Source: Flavobacteriales bacterium (GTDB lineage: Bacteria; Bacteroidota; Bacteroidia; NS11-12g; UBA955). Taken from it: DNA of 50,721 nt. The position numbers and the translations under genes were made by a program. The notes beneath the pieces were generated by a model. The model did no database searches, had not been told where the DNA came from, and was given only the letters and a program-made list of their open reading frames with translations. Shown piece by piece: positions 16,484-25,387 of the stretch. The DNA is taken from positions 1-50,721 of the forward strand of contig CANHRE010000010.1 in NCBI GenBank assembly GCA_947463095.1, given 5' to 3'. Position 1 is the stretch's first letter, and every line of letters starts with the position of its first letter.

Positions 16484-17836
16484 GTGCTAAACAGGTTCAG
16501 GCAACACATCGCAAGGCTGGGTATTCATGCCGACCGGCAAACGCCGCTGCTGCTGGCTGTGAGCGGAGGCCTGGATTCCACGGTCATGGCGCACCTGTTT
16601 CACCGCGCCGGCATTTCCTGTGCCATTGTCCATGTGCACTACGGGCTTCGCGGGGAAGAAAGCCTTGAGGATATGCATTTTGTACAAGCCCTGGCTCGTG
16701 AATTAAACTTTTCTTTTCATGGTTCTGATGCCGCAGCGTTTATGGGCAGCGTTCCCAAGGCGGAAATCCAGCAGACAGCCCGCGCATGGCGCTATCGTGT
16801 ATTCGGGGAACTGTGCACGGAATATGGTTACAGGTACATGGCCACAGCCCATCACCGCGACGACCAGGAAGAACATTTCTGGATGTACCGGCAGCGCGGA
16901 AATATGCTCAGCGCGCTGAGCGGCATGCCCGAGCAAAGGCCACTGAACCGTGAACAGGGTGATATCATGCTCATCCGGCCCTTGTTGTTCCTGGATAGAG
17001 AAGCGTTGCGGGCTTATGCCCTGGCCGAAGGCATCCGCTGGCGGGAAGACCGCAGCAATGCCGAGCCGGGCTACCTGCGCAACCGCTTACGTCTTCAGCA
17101 GATTCCGGCACTGAAAACAAAAAATCCGGAGGCTTACACGCGCTTCACAGAGCATCTGGCAGAGCAAAGACCGGTTTTTACTGCCTTTAACACTGGGCTA
17201 AAAGGTCTTGATAAACGCTTCGTCATTTCCGGTAAGGACATGATTACGCGCCTGGACCGAGAGGCCATCCTGAATGAGCCGCTGGGTAAATTATGGCTGA
17301 AGCAATACCTGGCGGGGTTTGGATTTCATGCTGACCTGGCGGCCCGCATTATGGCTTCAGGTAACAAAAACGGGCTTTGCTTTCGCGGAAAAACAGACTG
17401 GGAACTCCACAGCCATGCCGCGGGCTGGTTTATGGTGAAACAAACACCGCAACCGTTATCGGCAGCATTCCCAAGTCCGATGGAAACGGCAGTATTATGG
17501 TGTGGAAAGACCATCAGCGTCAGGCTCATAACAGCAGCCGAGGCCCGATTCCTTCCCCGCAACAAGAACACCATGCATTTTGACGTCAAAAGCCTGGAAT
17601 GGCCTTTGGTTGTGCGCAGTGTTCAGGCGGGCGACCGAATGTCGAAGCCATCGGGGGGCCATGTAAAAGTAAGTGACCTGTTCACAAACATGAAAATCCC
17701 TGCGTTTCAGCGGCCGCTGATGCCCTTGTTATACTCAGGAGGGGAATTGCTTGGCATTCCCGGATTGATGCGCTCAGGAGCCCATTTAATGACGGAACAG
17801 AGCGAACAGGTGCTGGTGGTGCAATATTTGGGATGA
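16484..17836 (+). CDS. tilS: tRNA(Ile)-lysidine synthetase TilS
   Basis: The enzyme attaches lysine to C34 of tRNA-Ile(CAU), changing it to read AUA. The PP-loop motif LLLAVSGGLDSTVMAHLF sits near residue 22. HVHYGLRGEESLEDMHFVQ and TAHHRDDQEEHFWMYRQRGN follow, and the C-terminal TilS domain (VRSVQAGDRMSKPSGGHVKV) is complete, giving about 450 residues. I prefer the GTG at 16484 (reads VLNRFRQHIARLG, the usual TilS beginning) to the in-frame GTG at 16448, which lies essentially on the -7 element. tilS is divergent from the OstA-like gene with only 18 bases between starts. It ends convergently with susD, sharing a terminator. Confidence 0.92.
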   Translation: MLNRFRQHIARLGIHADRQTPLLLAVSGGLDSTVMAHLFHRAGISCAIVHVHYGLRGEESLEDMHFVQALARELNFSFHGSDAAAFMGSVPKAEIQQTARAWRYRVFGELCTEYGYRYMATAHHRDDQEEHFWMYRQRGNMLSALSGMPEQRPLNREQGDIMLIRPLLFLDREALRAYALAEGIRWREDRSNAEPGYLRNRLRLQQIPALKTKNPEAYTRFTEHLAEQRPVFTAFNTGLKGLDKRFVISGKDMITRLDREAILNEPLGKLWLKQYLAGFGFHADLAARIMASGNKNGLCFRGKTDWELHSHAAGWFMVKQTPQPLSAAFPSPMETAVLWCGKTISVRLITAAEARFLPRNKNTMHFDVKSLEWPLVVRSVQAGDRMSKPSGGHVKVSDLFTNMKIPAFQRPLMPLLYSGGELLGIPGLMRSGAHLMTEQSEQVLVVQYLG

Positions 17837-17936
17837 TAGGTGTTTTGCTCTGGTGCGCGTAAATTCCTGTCATGGTGCGTTTATCGAACCATATTGAGGG
17901 GCAATCCTTCCCTTTTACGTTGCTCAGGTTAAACTA

Positions 17937-17979
17937 GCTCAGGATGACAGGGGGAAGACATCGTGGCTCAGAGTGACAA
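17937..17979. repeat. Imperfect direct repeat between tilS and susD
   Basis: GCTCAGGATGACAG (17937-17950) and GCTCAGAGTGACAA (17966-17979) are related 14-base units. They look like remnants of dispersed intergenic elements with a GTCATCCTGAGC core. Nothing else is seen in this 208-base gap besides the terminator. Confidence 0.4.
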
Positions 17980-17994
17980 TACCGGTTTAAAAAG

Positions 17995-18021
17995 AAAAAG
18001 GCCGGAATGACCGGCCTTTTT
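17995..18021. terminator. Bidirectional terminator between tilS and the SusD-like gene
   Basis: AAAAAGGCCGG and CCGGCCTTTTT form a perfect 11-base-pair stem with the loop AATGA. A/T tracts on both sides let it serve both convergent genes. Confidence 0.92.
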
Positions 18022-18044
18022 CTTGTGTAGCAGTGAGGATGGGA

Positions 18045-19430
18045 TTATTGATCCCACCAAACGGGCTCCATCAAATTCTGAACAACGGTTGCCTTGGAGT
18101 TGTACAAACGCTCGTCGATAGAGGTTGGCAAACGGCGGGCAATACCGCTCAGGTTTGAGTTCGGGTTTTTCACCAGGGCAGGGATGCCGGTACGGCGCCA
18201 GTCATGGTAGGGCTCCATCATGGTAAAACCAGCCACATATTTATGGGTCATAATTTTATCCTGAGCGATGCTGCCTGCGGTTTCGCTGGCCTGCGCGGCC
18301 ACGTATGCGGGGTCAGCAGCGCCGGTTACCTGGGTCAGGTGTGCCTTGATGGCATCGTTGTGGGCCTTGGCAGCGCGGGCTTTATCGCCCGCCGCCAGTG
18401 CAGCTTCAGCTTCGATGAACATGCTTTCTACATAGGTAGCTAGCGGAGTAACGCTTGAAGGGCTGGCAAAGTAGTTGCCAATTTCAGAAACGTTTTTCAG
18501 GTTGCTGGAACCCAGTGCAGAGCCTTCATAGCGACCGCTGTCGTTTTTGGTGAAGTACGCAGAACGACGTGGGTCGTTGATGGTATTCAGCAAATCTGTG
18601 AAGGTTTTACTGGCTTTGATGTAGTTACGGCGTGACACTTTGCAGAAGGCATACCACTGATTGTACTCGTTAGAGTTGGTACCGAAGATGCAATTGGCAT
18701 CCGCAGCTTCAGAGGTAACACCATAAGCGCGAGCGCTGTCAACAGCTTTCAGCGCATCTGTGTGCCAGGTGCTGTTGCGCTTGCTGGTACGCATGTGGTA
18801 GCGCGCCTTTAGCATGTAGGCCAAACCAATCCATTTTTCATTGTCGCCGCCGTAGATGAAGTCATCGGCGCCGGGTACAATTACATCATCACCTTTGCTG
18901 AGCAGGCTTACACCTTCAGTAAGGAGACTCTGGATGGTTTTCAGCACATCTTCCTGCTTATCATAGGCAGAAGACAGTTGCAGGTCTTCGCCCTTAAGAG
19001 CATCGCTGTAAGGCACATCGCCCCACAGGTCTGACGCAGTGCCAAGCATCATAGCCGTAAGCACGTTGGAGATACCCTGATAGGTAGGATTAGAAGCGCC
19101 GGCCTGGTTTTTCAGGATACGCAGGTTCTTGAGGCCACGGGTGTAGATTACGTCCCATTCGTTGGAGATATCTCCTTCGTCCACCACATATTCATCATTG
19201 GCTTCTGACTGGAACTGTACACCGGCATTTTGCTGTGCCCACATGGAAGTGATACGGCCCAGATTGCCGCCATAGGTGGCAAACACGGACAACTGCGATG
19301 CTGAAAGAATCAGCGGAGGAGTAGCAGCAGAGGGAGCATTCGGTGAAATGTCCTCTCCTTCTACATATTTCTTACATCCTGCTGAGAACAGCAGAACGCC
19401 CATTGCGATAAAAAGGCTTGTCTTTTTCAT
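18045..19430 (-). CDS. SusD/RagB-like nutrient-binding lipoprotein (SusD-like_2 type)
   Basis: The 461-residue protein has a lipoprotein signal peptide ending in SAGC (Cys19). The segments TPPLILSASQLSVFATYGGN, RITSMWAQQNAG and YTRGLKNLRILKNQA are typical of the SusD-like_2 branch, and the helical TPR scaffold follows (MMLGTASDLWGDVPYSDAL, WIGLAYMLKARYHMRTS, YVESMFIEAEAALAAGDKAR). Such proteins form the lid of the SusC barrel and capture ligands at the cell surface. The gene starts 22 bases after the susC stop. No glycoside hydrolase is nearby; an M28 peptidase lies upstream in the same orientation, so peptides are a plausible ligand. Confidence 0.92.
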   Translation of the reverse strand: MKKTSLFIAMGVLLFSAGCKKYVEGEDISPNAPSAATPPLILSASQLSVFATYGGNLGRITSMWAQQNAGVQFQSEANDEYVVDEGDISNEWDVIYTRGLKNLRILKNQAGASNPTYQGISNVLTAMMLGTASDLWGDVPYSDALKGEDLQLSSAYDKQEDVLKTIQSLLTEGVSLLSKGDDVIVPGADDFIYGGDNEKWIGLAYMLKARYHMRTSKRNSTWHTDALKAVDSARAYGVTSEAADANCIFGTNSNEYNQWYAFCKVSRRNYIKASKTFTDLLNTINDPRRSAYFTKNDSGRYEGSALGSSNLKNVSEIGNYFASPSSVTPLATYVESMFIEAEAALAAGDKARAAKAHNDAIKAHLTQVTGAADPAYVAAQASETAGSIAQDKIMTHKYVAGFTMMEPYHDWRRTGIPALVKNPNSNLSGIARRLPTSIDERLYNSKATVVQNLMEPVWWDQ

Positions 19431-19452
19431 AATTTTTGTTCTTGCTACAGGA

Positions 19453-22400
19453 TTAGAAGTTGAATTTCACGTTGGCAATCCATGACTTCATACCGGGGTT
19501 GTTGAAGTAATCAAAACCGCCGATGTTGGAGCCTGCACCTGTGAGTGAAGTTTCGGGGTCAACACCGGTATAGTCGGTGAACAGCAGTACGTTTTTGCCG
19601 GTGATTCCCAGGTCAATGCTCTGGAGGAATTTGTTACCCACCTTCACATTGTAGCTGAGGCCGAGTTCGCGCAGACGCACCCAGCTTCCGTCCTGAATGG
19701 CGTTTTCTGAAGCATAAGCTCCGGCATCGCCCTTGAAGGTACGGAAGTAGTCGTATGCGCTGATTTTGCGGGCATTTGGCTGTCCGTCGCTGGCGCGTAC
19801 ACCTTCAATCAGATATTCGCGGTCGCGGGCTTCAGACTCTTTGGTACGGCCGAGCTGCATCATGCGGCCCCAGGTTCCGTTCCAGATTTCGCCACCTTCG
19901 CGTACATCCCAAAGGAAGGTCAGGTTAACACCTTTGTAGCTCAGGGTATTGCGCAGGCCACCATACCACTTGGGATAGGGGCTTCCGATACGTCCGCGCT
20001 TAGGGTCAACCAGAGGAAGACCGTTGGCTCCGATCAGCAGCTGACCTGCTTCGTTGCGGCGCCACTTGGTTCCGTAGATTACGCCGTAAGGCTCACCTAC
20101 GATGGCATAAGAGCCGTTAGAGGCAAATGCAGCTTCAGTGCTGATTTCGTCCACACCGGGAGCCAATTTCAGAACTTCGTTCCTGTTAGATGCCCAGTTC
20201 AGGTTAATATCCCAGGTGAATTTGTCAGATTTAATAGGAGTAGCGCCGATTACCAGCTCGATACCCTTGTTCTGCATCTCGCCGGCGTTCTGTACTACGC
20301 TGCTGTAACCTGTGGAAGGTGCCAGCGGCATGCCGAGGATGATGTTGGTTGATTTCTGATTGTACAGGGTTACGTCCAGGCTGGCACGACCTTTCAGGAA
20401 GCGGAGGTCAAATCCGATTTCCATACCGGTGTTGCGCTCTGGCTCCAGGGCGCTGTTACCCAGTCCGTTGCTCTGACCGAAACCGTTCATGCCCAGGTAA
20501 GGGAAATTCAGACCTGAAGTGAAACCATCGGTGAACGTGGGCTGAGTGAAGTAGGTACGGGTAGCATATGCAGGGGGGTTGATACCGGCCTGTGCATAAG
20601 CAATACGCATTTTACCGTAGCTCAGGATGTCGTTTGAACCGATGGCCTCGGTAAATACGAATGAAGCGTTGGCAGAGGGGTAGAAGAAGCTGCTCTTGGC
20701 GGTACCGAAGGTAGAAGCCCATTCGTTACGGCCGGTTACGTTCAGGTAAAGCATGCTCTTATACGACAGTTCTGCGTTCAGGTACAGGGCTGCGGTCTTA
20801 ACACGACCGGTACCGGAGCTGGCATACAAATTAGAAGCATTGCTCATGTTGTAGAAATCAGGAATAGCCAGATCACGGCCACGCAGGTATTGATCTGAGC
20901 TGAAGCGGTTGTTCAGGTTGTTACCCAGAATCACGTTCAGGTTCAGGTCTTCATTCAGTTCGCGACGGGCGGTAATCAGCAGGTCGCTGTAGAATTCCTT
21001 GTAGCGCTGGATGTTCTCATTGATTTCTCCACCGGGAGCGTTATCGGGCTGGTTAGAACCAACGGCAAAGATTTGCTTGCGGCTATCGGTGTACTGGTCA
21101 ATACCTACGCGGTATGTTACGTCCAGCCAGTCCAGAGGACGGTAGGTGATGTAGGTGTTTCCGAGAATACGGTTCACGTCGTCGGTGAATGGATTCTCAT
21201 AACATGACCAGTAAGGGTTGTCATAGAAAGGAAGATAAGTATAGTTGCTTCCGTCAGGGTTTTTCCAGAAATCTTCACCCTGGCCACCGCGCAGGTTGAA
21301 GTCAACGGGGCTGCGAAGAATGGACAGCATCACACCGGAGAGGTTACTTCCGTTTTGTGCCCTGGTTCCACCGCTGTTGATGAAGTTGATGGAGCTTCCG
21401 AAGCTGATCTTGCTGGTCAGACGGGTATCGGTGTTTACACGTACGCTGGTACGCTTGAATTCCGTATTCGGAACGATACCAGTTTGGCGAAGGTTTCCAA
21501 TAGAGGCACGAACGGTTGTGCGCTCACCACCTGCGTTGAATGACAGGTTATTGTTGTATGCTACACCGGTCTGGAAGAAATCCTTCATGTTGTCAATAGG
21601 ATTGGCAACCTTGGGACCCCAGCTGGCAGGTGTGCCCGGGTTGGAAGTACCGGCATCTACGATGGTCCATCCGGGAGGAACTACGCCGGCATAAGCCCTG
21701 CGTACACCTGCAGAGTCGATAGAACGACCGCCACCAGTAGCACCCTGACCGTAGGTCATTTGGATTTCAGGCAGTTTGTTCACCTTGCTCCATTCTACTG
21801 AGCTGGAGAAGGTAGCACTGAAGTTCTTGCCTCCGCGTCCGGCTTTGCCGCGCTTGGTGGTAATGATGATGGCACCGTTGGCACCGCGCACACCGTACAA
21901 TGCAGCAGCAGCAGGGCCTTTCAGCACGTTGATGCTTTCTACGTCGTCGGGGTTTATGTCCACACCGCGGTTTGACTGGTTTACCCCTTGTAGGTTCATG
22001 TTGAAGGGATAGTCACCGGCCGTGGTTTGTGACGTACTGTTGTCAATTGGCACACCGTCAACCACCATCAAAGGCTGGTTATTGCCATTGAAGGTAGCAT
22101 TACCGCGAAGGATGATTTTCGCAGATGCACCGGGCGTTCCGCCGGAACCCTGTACGAAGGCACCGGCCACCTTAGAGCTGATGGCCTGTACTACGTTCTG
22201 TTCGCCGGAACCGGCAATCTCCTTACCGGAAACGTTCTGCGTGGCGTAACCCAAAGCACGTTGCTGACGGCTGATGCCCAGCGCAGTGATGGTGATTGTG
22301 CTCATCCCTACCGGATCTTCTTCCATGGTAACATCCAAACGGTCGGAGCCCGAAGGAATGTCAGAAGAAAGAGCCTTGTAGTTGTTCAACAAGAACACAA

Positions 22401-22623
22401 TCTGCTTAGCGGATTGTGGTGCATTGATGGCATAACGTCCTTCGTTATCAGTAAAGGTTGAAATATTGGTACCTTTAACCGTTACCGAAACGTTTGCCAG
22501 AGAACCCTGATCCTTAGCGGATTTCACAGTTCCCACGATGAGTCGGGTCTGAGCCCAGGCGTTTAACGCGCTGAAAGCCCCGATCAACATCACCGCTTTG
22601 AGAAGTGGTTTGAAATTCTTCAT
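19453..22623 (-). CDS. SusC/RagA family TonB-linked outer-membrane transporter
   Basis: The protein has 1056 residues from the ATG at 22623, which directly precedes the signal peptide (MKNFKPLLKAVMLIGAFSAL, then NAWAQ). An N-terminal carboxypeptidase-D-like domain (GTVKSAKDQGSLANVSVTVK) leads to the plug domain with the SusC signature VNVLKGPAAAALYGVRGANG followed by AIIITTKRGK. The 22-strand barrel runs to the terminal aromatic NVKFNF. It works with the SusD-like lipoprotein and TonB-ExbBD to import bound ligands. The longer in-frame reading from 22701 is rejected because it puts 26 unrelated residues before the signal peptide. Confidence 0.95.
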   Translation of the reverse strand: MKNFKPLLKAVMLIGAFSALNAWAQTRLIVGTVKSAKDQGSLANVSVTVKGTNISTFTDNEGRYAINAPQSAKQIVFLLNNYKALSSDIPSGSDRLDVTMEEDPVGMSTITITALGISRQQRALGYATQNVSGKEIAGSGEQNVVQAISSKVAGAFVQGSGGTPGASAKIILRGNATFNGNNQPLMVVDGVPIDNSTSQTTAGDYPFNMNLQGVNQSNRGVDINPDDVESINVLKGPAAAALYGVRGANGAIIITTKRGKAGRGGKNFSATFSSSVEWSKVNKLPEIQMTYGQGATGGGRSIDSAGVRRAYAGVVPPGWTIVDAGTSNPGTPASWGPKVANPIDNMKDFFQTGVAYNNNLSFNAGGERTTVRASIGNLRQTGIVPNTEFKRTSVRVNTDTRLTSKISFGSSINFINSGGTRAQNGSNLSGVMLSILRSPVDFNLRGGQGEDFWKNPDGSNYTYLPFYDNPYWSCYENPFTDDVNRILGNTYITYRPLDWLDVTYRVGIDQYTDSRKQIFAVGSNQPDNAPGGEINENIQRYKEFYSDLLITARRELNEDLNLNVILGNNLNNRFSSDQYLRGRDLAIPDFYNMSNASNLYASSGTGRVKTAALYLNAELSYKSMLYLNVTGRNEWASTFGTAKSSFFYPSANASFVFTEAIGSNDILSYGKMRIAYAQAGINPPAYATRTYFTQPTFTDGFTSGLNFPYLGMNGFGQSNGLGNSALEPERNTGMEIGFDLRFLKGRASLDVTLYNQKSTNIILGMPLAPSTGYSSVVQNAGEMQNKGIELVIGATPIKSDKFTWDINLNWASNRNEVLKLAPGVDEISTEAAFASNGSYAIVGEPYGVIYGTKWRRNEAGQLLIGANGLPLVDPKRGRIGSPYPKWYGGLRNTLSYKGVNLTFLWDVREGGEIWNGTWGRMMQLGRTKESEARDREYLIEGVRASDGQPNARKISAYDYFRTFKGDAGAYASENAIQDGSWVRLRELGLSYNVKVGNKFLQSIDLGITGKNVLLFTDYTGVDPETSLTGAGSNIGGFDYFNNPGMKSWIANVKFNF

Positions 22624-22653
22624 AGGCGTGTTGTTTTTATAGGTATTGGGCGA

Positions 22654-22684
22654 CAATCTTAAACCATTCATCCTGAAAAAACAA
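22654..22684 (-). promoter_or_regulatory. Candidate promoter of the SusCD pair
   Basis: On the minus strand, TTG (22684-22682) and TAAGATTG (22661-22654) are 20 bases apart. The second matches TAnnTTTG at all but one base. The leader to the susC ATG would be about 30 bases. Confidence 0.35.
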
Positions 22685-22762
22685 CTTTCTAACGTCACCA
22701 ACTTGTGGTCTGTCGAATTTAATGTACAGAATATTTCAAGATAAAATCGCGGCTAGTACCCA

Positions 22763-24241
22763 TCAGTCGCGGTCTAGCGACTGATCCAAGAGGTAAATCA
22801 TGGCCGCCAGGGTAGCTGCGCCCAGGTGTAACTCTCTGCGGTTTACAGACTCGAACACATCCGTTTCGGCGTGGTGGTAATCGAAGTAGCGTTGGGAGTC
22901 GGGAATCAGGCCCATCTGAAGCATACCTCTATTGATGCTTGAAGGGCCGTGCTTCAAAGGGGCCACATCTACTCCGGCGCCGCCTTTTTCAAACAGGTGT
23001 ATTCCATAAGGCGCCAACAGAGGTGCCCAGGTTTTAATGCTGTCGATGCGCGCATCTTCAGCATCTATGGAAAAGCCTCTGGGTGTGAAGCCACCGCGGT
23101 CGCTCTCAATGGCCGCCACATGAAATTCGCCGGCAACAGCGGCATGATCTGCATAGGCAGCGGCGCCGCGTGCCCCGTTTTCTTCATTCATCCAAAACAC
23201 ACAACGCAAGGTATGGCGAGGGGTATAGCCCAGAGCTTTCAGCAAGCGCAATGCTTCGAAGGCGTGCATGCAGCCTGCGCCGTCATCATGGGCACCTTCA
23301 CCCTGATCCCAACTGTCGAAATGCCCGCCAAAGGCAATGTAGCGTTGGGGAAATATAGCTCCCCGCTGCTCGGCAATGGCGTTATGCGACTGCCGATCTG
23401 GCAAAGTCTGGCAATCCAGGTGCATGGTGAGAACAAGGTCGCGGTCATTGGCCACGGCAGCCAGGGTATTGGCTACAGAGGTGGCCACGGCCATAGCCGG
23501 GATTTTCGGCAGGCTATCCACATAGTGCATTACACCTGTATGTGGGTGCAGGTCGCAGGAGTTGCTCATGCTGCGCACCAGCACGGCCAGGGCTCCGTAG
23601 CGGGCAGCCATAGAAGCACCATTCACCCGCTGATATACACAGCCGCCGTATGCAGAGAAGGTACTGATTTTTGTTTCATCAAAGGGTTCATTGAACAACA
23701 CCAGGCAGCCTTTAAGTTTACCGGCTTTCCCCAGGGTTTGGAGTTCAGTTTGGCTGTTAACCACACACATACGACCGCTGATAATACCATTGGAACCCAC
23801 ACTACCGCCCAGCGCACAGGCAGGCAGGGTGTACCATGAAGCTTGTTTCCTGTACCGCTCTTCCAGCGCTTCACAAGCCCAGCCCGCAGTATCGTTGAAC
23901 TGCCTGAGCCTTTTGTTGAGCAGGGGTGAAGATACCTTCAGCAGCTCTGTACCACCCCGTTGCCAGCGCGGCACCATGCATGGCTGGAGCATTACTGTGT
24001 CAAATCCATAGCTGCGCAACATATTACCGGCCCAAAACACAGCCCGCTCAGCCTGGTCAGAGCCGCTCAGGCGGCTGCCATAGCCCTTGCACAACTCCTC
24101 CAGTTTTTTGTAAGCGTGGCCATTCACCAGCGCCTCATCAAAAATGCGCCGGATGAACAGGCTGTCCGAAGCCTGCTGCGCGTTCAGGCCCGGAAAAATA
24201 AGGGCTCCGGTAATGAGCCAGGAAAACCATTGTATTTTCAT
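22763..24241 (-). CDS. M28 family metallopeptidase (carboxypeptidase Q-like), secreted
   Basis: The 492-residue protein has a signal peptide (MKIQWFSWLITGALIFPGLN). An N-terminal PA-domain-containing region (about 100-260) precedes the zinc-peptidase core. Metal ligands are visible: His307 in FGGHFDSWD, Asp319 in HDDGAG, the Glu pair in NEENGARG, Asp in ESDRGG and His in DYHHAETD. The fold and order match M28B aminopeptidases or plasma carboxypeptidase Q-type enzymes. It should cleave peptides in the periplasm or outside. It begins 9 bases after the GyrI-like gene and lies upstream of the SusCD genes in the same direction (139-base gap). Confidence 0.9.
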   Translation of the reverse strand: MKIQWFSWLITGALIFPGLNAQQASDSLFIRRIFDEALVNGHAYKKLEELCKGYGSRLSGSDQAERAVFWAGNMLRSYGFDTVMLQPCMVPRWQRGGTELLKVSSPLLNKRLRQFNDTAGWACEALEERYRKQASWYTLPACALGGSVGSNGIISGRMCVVNSQTELQTLGKAGKLKGCLVLFNEPFDETKISTFSAYGGCVYQRVNGASMAARYGALAVLVRSMSNSCDLHPHTGVMHYVDSLPKIPAMAVATSVANTLAAVANDRDLVLTMHLDCQTLPDRQSHNAIAEQRGAIFPQRYIAFGGHFDSWDQGEGAHDDGAGCMHAFEALRLLKALGYTPRHTLRCVFWMNEENGARGAAAYADHAAVAGEFHVAAIESDRGGFTPRGFSIDAEDARIDSIKTWAPLLAPYGIHLFEKGGAGVDVAPLKHGPSSINRGMLQMGLIPDSQRYFDYHHAETDVFESVNRRELHLGAATLAAMIYLLDQSLDRD

Positions 24242-24250
24242 GTTGTGCTG

Positions 24251-25309
24251 TTAAGGAATGAGTGCGTATTGACGGGTTTTAACGGCATCGGTGCGCTTGG
24301 CGTTAAGTGCATCGAACAGGTATTCTTCGATGGTAAAAGGTTCTGTTTGTACCCTTTTTTTTGTAAGGTATTGCTGAAGAGCCCGACGAGCAGGACCTCC
24401 CGGGCCATGCCATCCGCTTTGGTCGGCGGCAAGTGCCCGGCGCTCGGGCAATTCAAACAGGTAGAGGTTTCCAGTGGTTTTTCCCTTGGGAACTTCCACC
24501 GGCATGCACACGGCAACATCCATCATCCCCGAGGCGGCATCGTTCATGTAGTGAAACACGAATACCGAACCACTTACGCGCAATCCATTCTGCGCAATCC
24601 CTGCCATGATGCTGAGTACCGACTGCTTCAGGTATTCGCCGTCTTCCAATTGCGCTGATGTAACCACATTACGAATACCCACATACGTACGCGCCGGCAG
24701 GCTTACCTCGTAAATAGGAACACCTTGTTCCGTGGCCAGGGGCGCGGCTTCATGATTGGTTTCCAATGCTACGCCCTGTTCGCAAACCCTTTTCAGCGTT
24801 GCCAGCCCTTGTTCGTAATCCTTACCCAACATATGATCCATCCCGCCTAAAAACAAGGCAAATGAACGCTCCAGCAGTGATTGCTTGCCCTGCATACTCC
24901 AACTCACAAGTACCTGCCCATCTCCGCCTTCCATGGCAATGCTGGTATTCGACTTACTTTCCCAGGGTTCGGTAAATTCCAGTTCAGCTTCTACAGATTT
25001 CAGCGGATCAATACGCCAAGTGCGCATGCTGCCGGAGCCCATATCGCTGTTGCCTTTCCAGGAAATAAAGGAACCCACACTGCCGTCATTACCTCCGAAT
25101 GCATACACCGCCTGGCTGTCCAGGGCTGCCCAGGGATTCCAGTTGTTAAACGCTTTCCAGCGTGATATTTGAGCCCATACCACCGCACGTGGCGCATGGA
25201 TGACGATGCTTCTTTGCACTTTGTATTCAGGATTCCTGAACCAGGCAAGGGTGAGAACGGTGGCGATTAACGACAACATCACCAGCACGAAGTACTTCAT
25301 GATTTTCAT
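24251..25309 (-). CDS. SRPBCC-GyrI fusion protein with N-terminal membrane anchor
   Basis: From the ATG at 25309 the product has 352 residues. It begins with one membrane segment (YFVLVMLSLIATVLTLAWF), followed by an SRPBCC/polyketide-cyclase domain (about 27-165: VQRSIVIHAPRAVVWAQISR, WNPWAALD, GSFISWKGN). A C-terminal GyrI-like small-molecule-binding domain follows (about 190-350: LPARTYVGIRN, MDVAVCMPVE, GNLYLFELPERRALAADQSG). GyrI-like domains are the ligand-binding parts of some AraC regulators, but no DNA-binding domain is present. Ligand and function are unknown. A -7-like CAATTTTG (25322-25329 minus) precedes the start by 12 bases. The in-frame extension to 25366 is ignored. Confidence 0.8.
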   Translation of the reverse strand: MKIMKYFVLVMLSLIATVLTLAWFRNPEYKVQRSIVIHAPRAVVWAQISRWKAFNNWNPWAALDSQAVYAFGGNDGSVGSFISWKGNSDMGSGSMRTWRIDPLKSVEAELEFTEPWESKSNTSIAMEGGDGQVLVSWSMQGKQSLLERSFALFLGGMDHMLGKDYEQGLATLKRVCEQGVALETNHEAAPLATEQGVPIYEVSLPARTYVGIRNVVTSAQLEDGEYLKQSVLSIMAGIAQNGLRVSGSVFVFHYMNDAASGMMDVAVCMPVEVPKGKTTGNLYLFELPERRALAADQSGWHGPGGPARRALQQYLTKKRVQTEPFTIEEYLFDALNAKRTDAVKTRQYALIP

Positions 25310-25387
25310 GGGCGTAGCGGTCAAAATTGCAGCAGTTTGAACGTTCTTGCAAACGTTTCTTTCCATTAAGTGTTAGGCTTTTAGTTC

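Noticed and set aside
22949-23839. A 296-codon plus-strand frame opposite the M28 peptidase
   Set aside because: The peptidase has intact metal ligands on the minus strand; the opposite frame has no recognisable feature.
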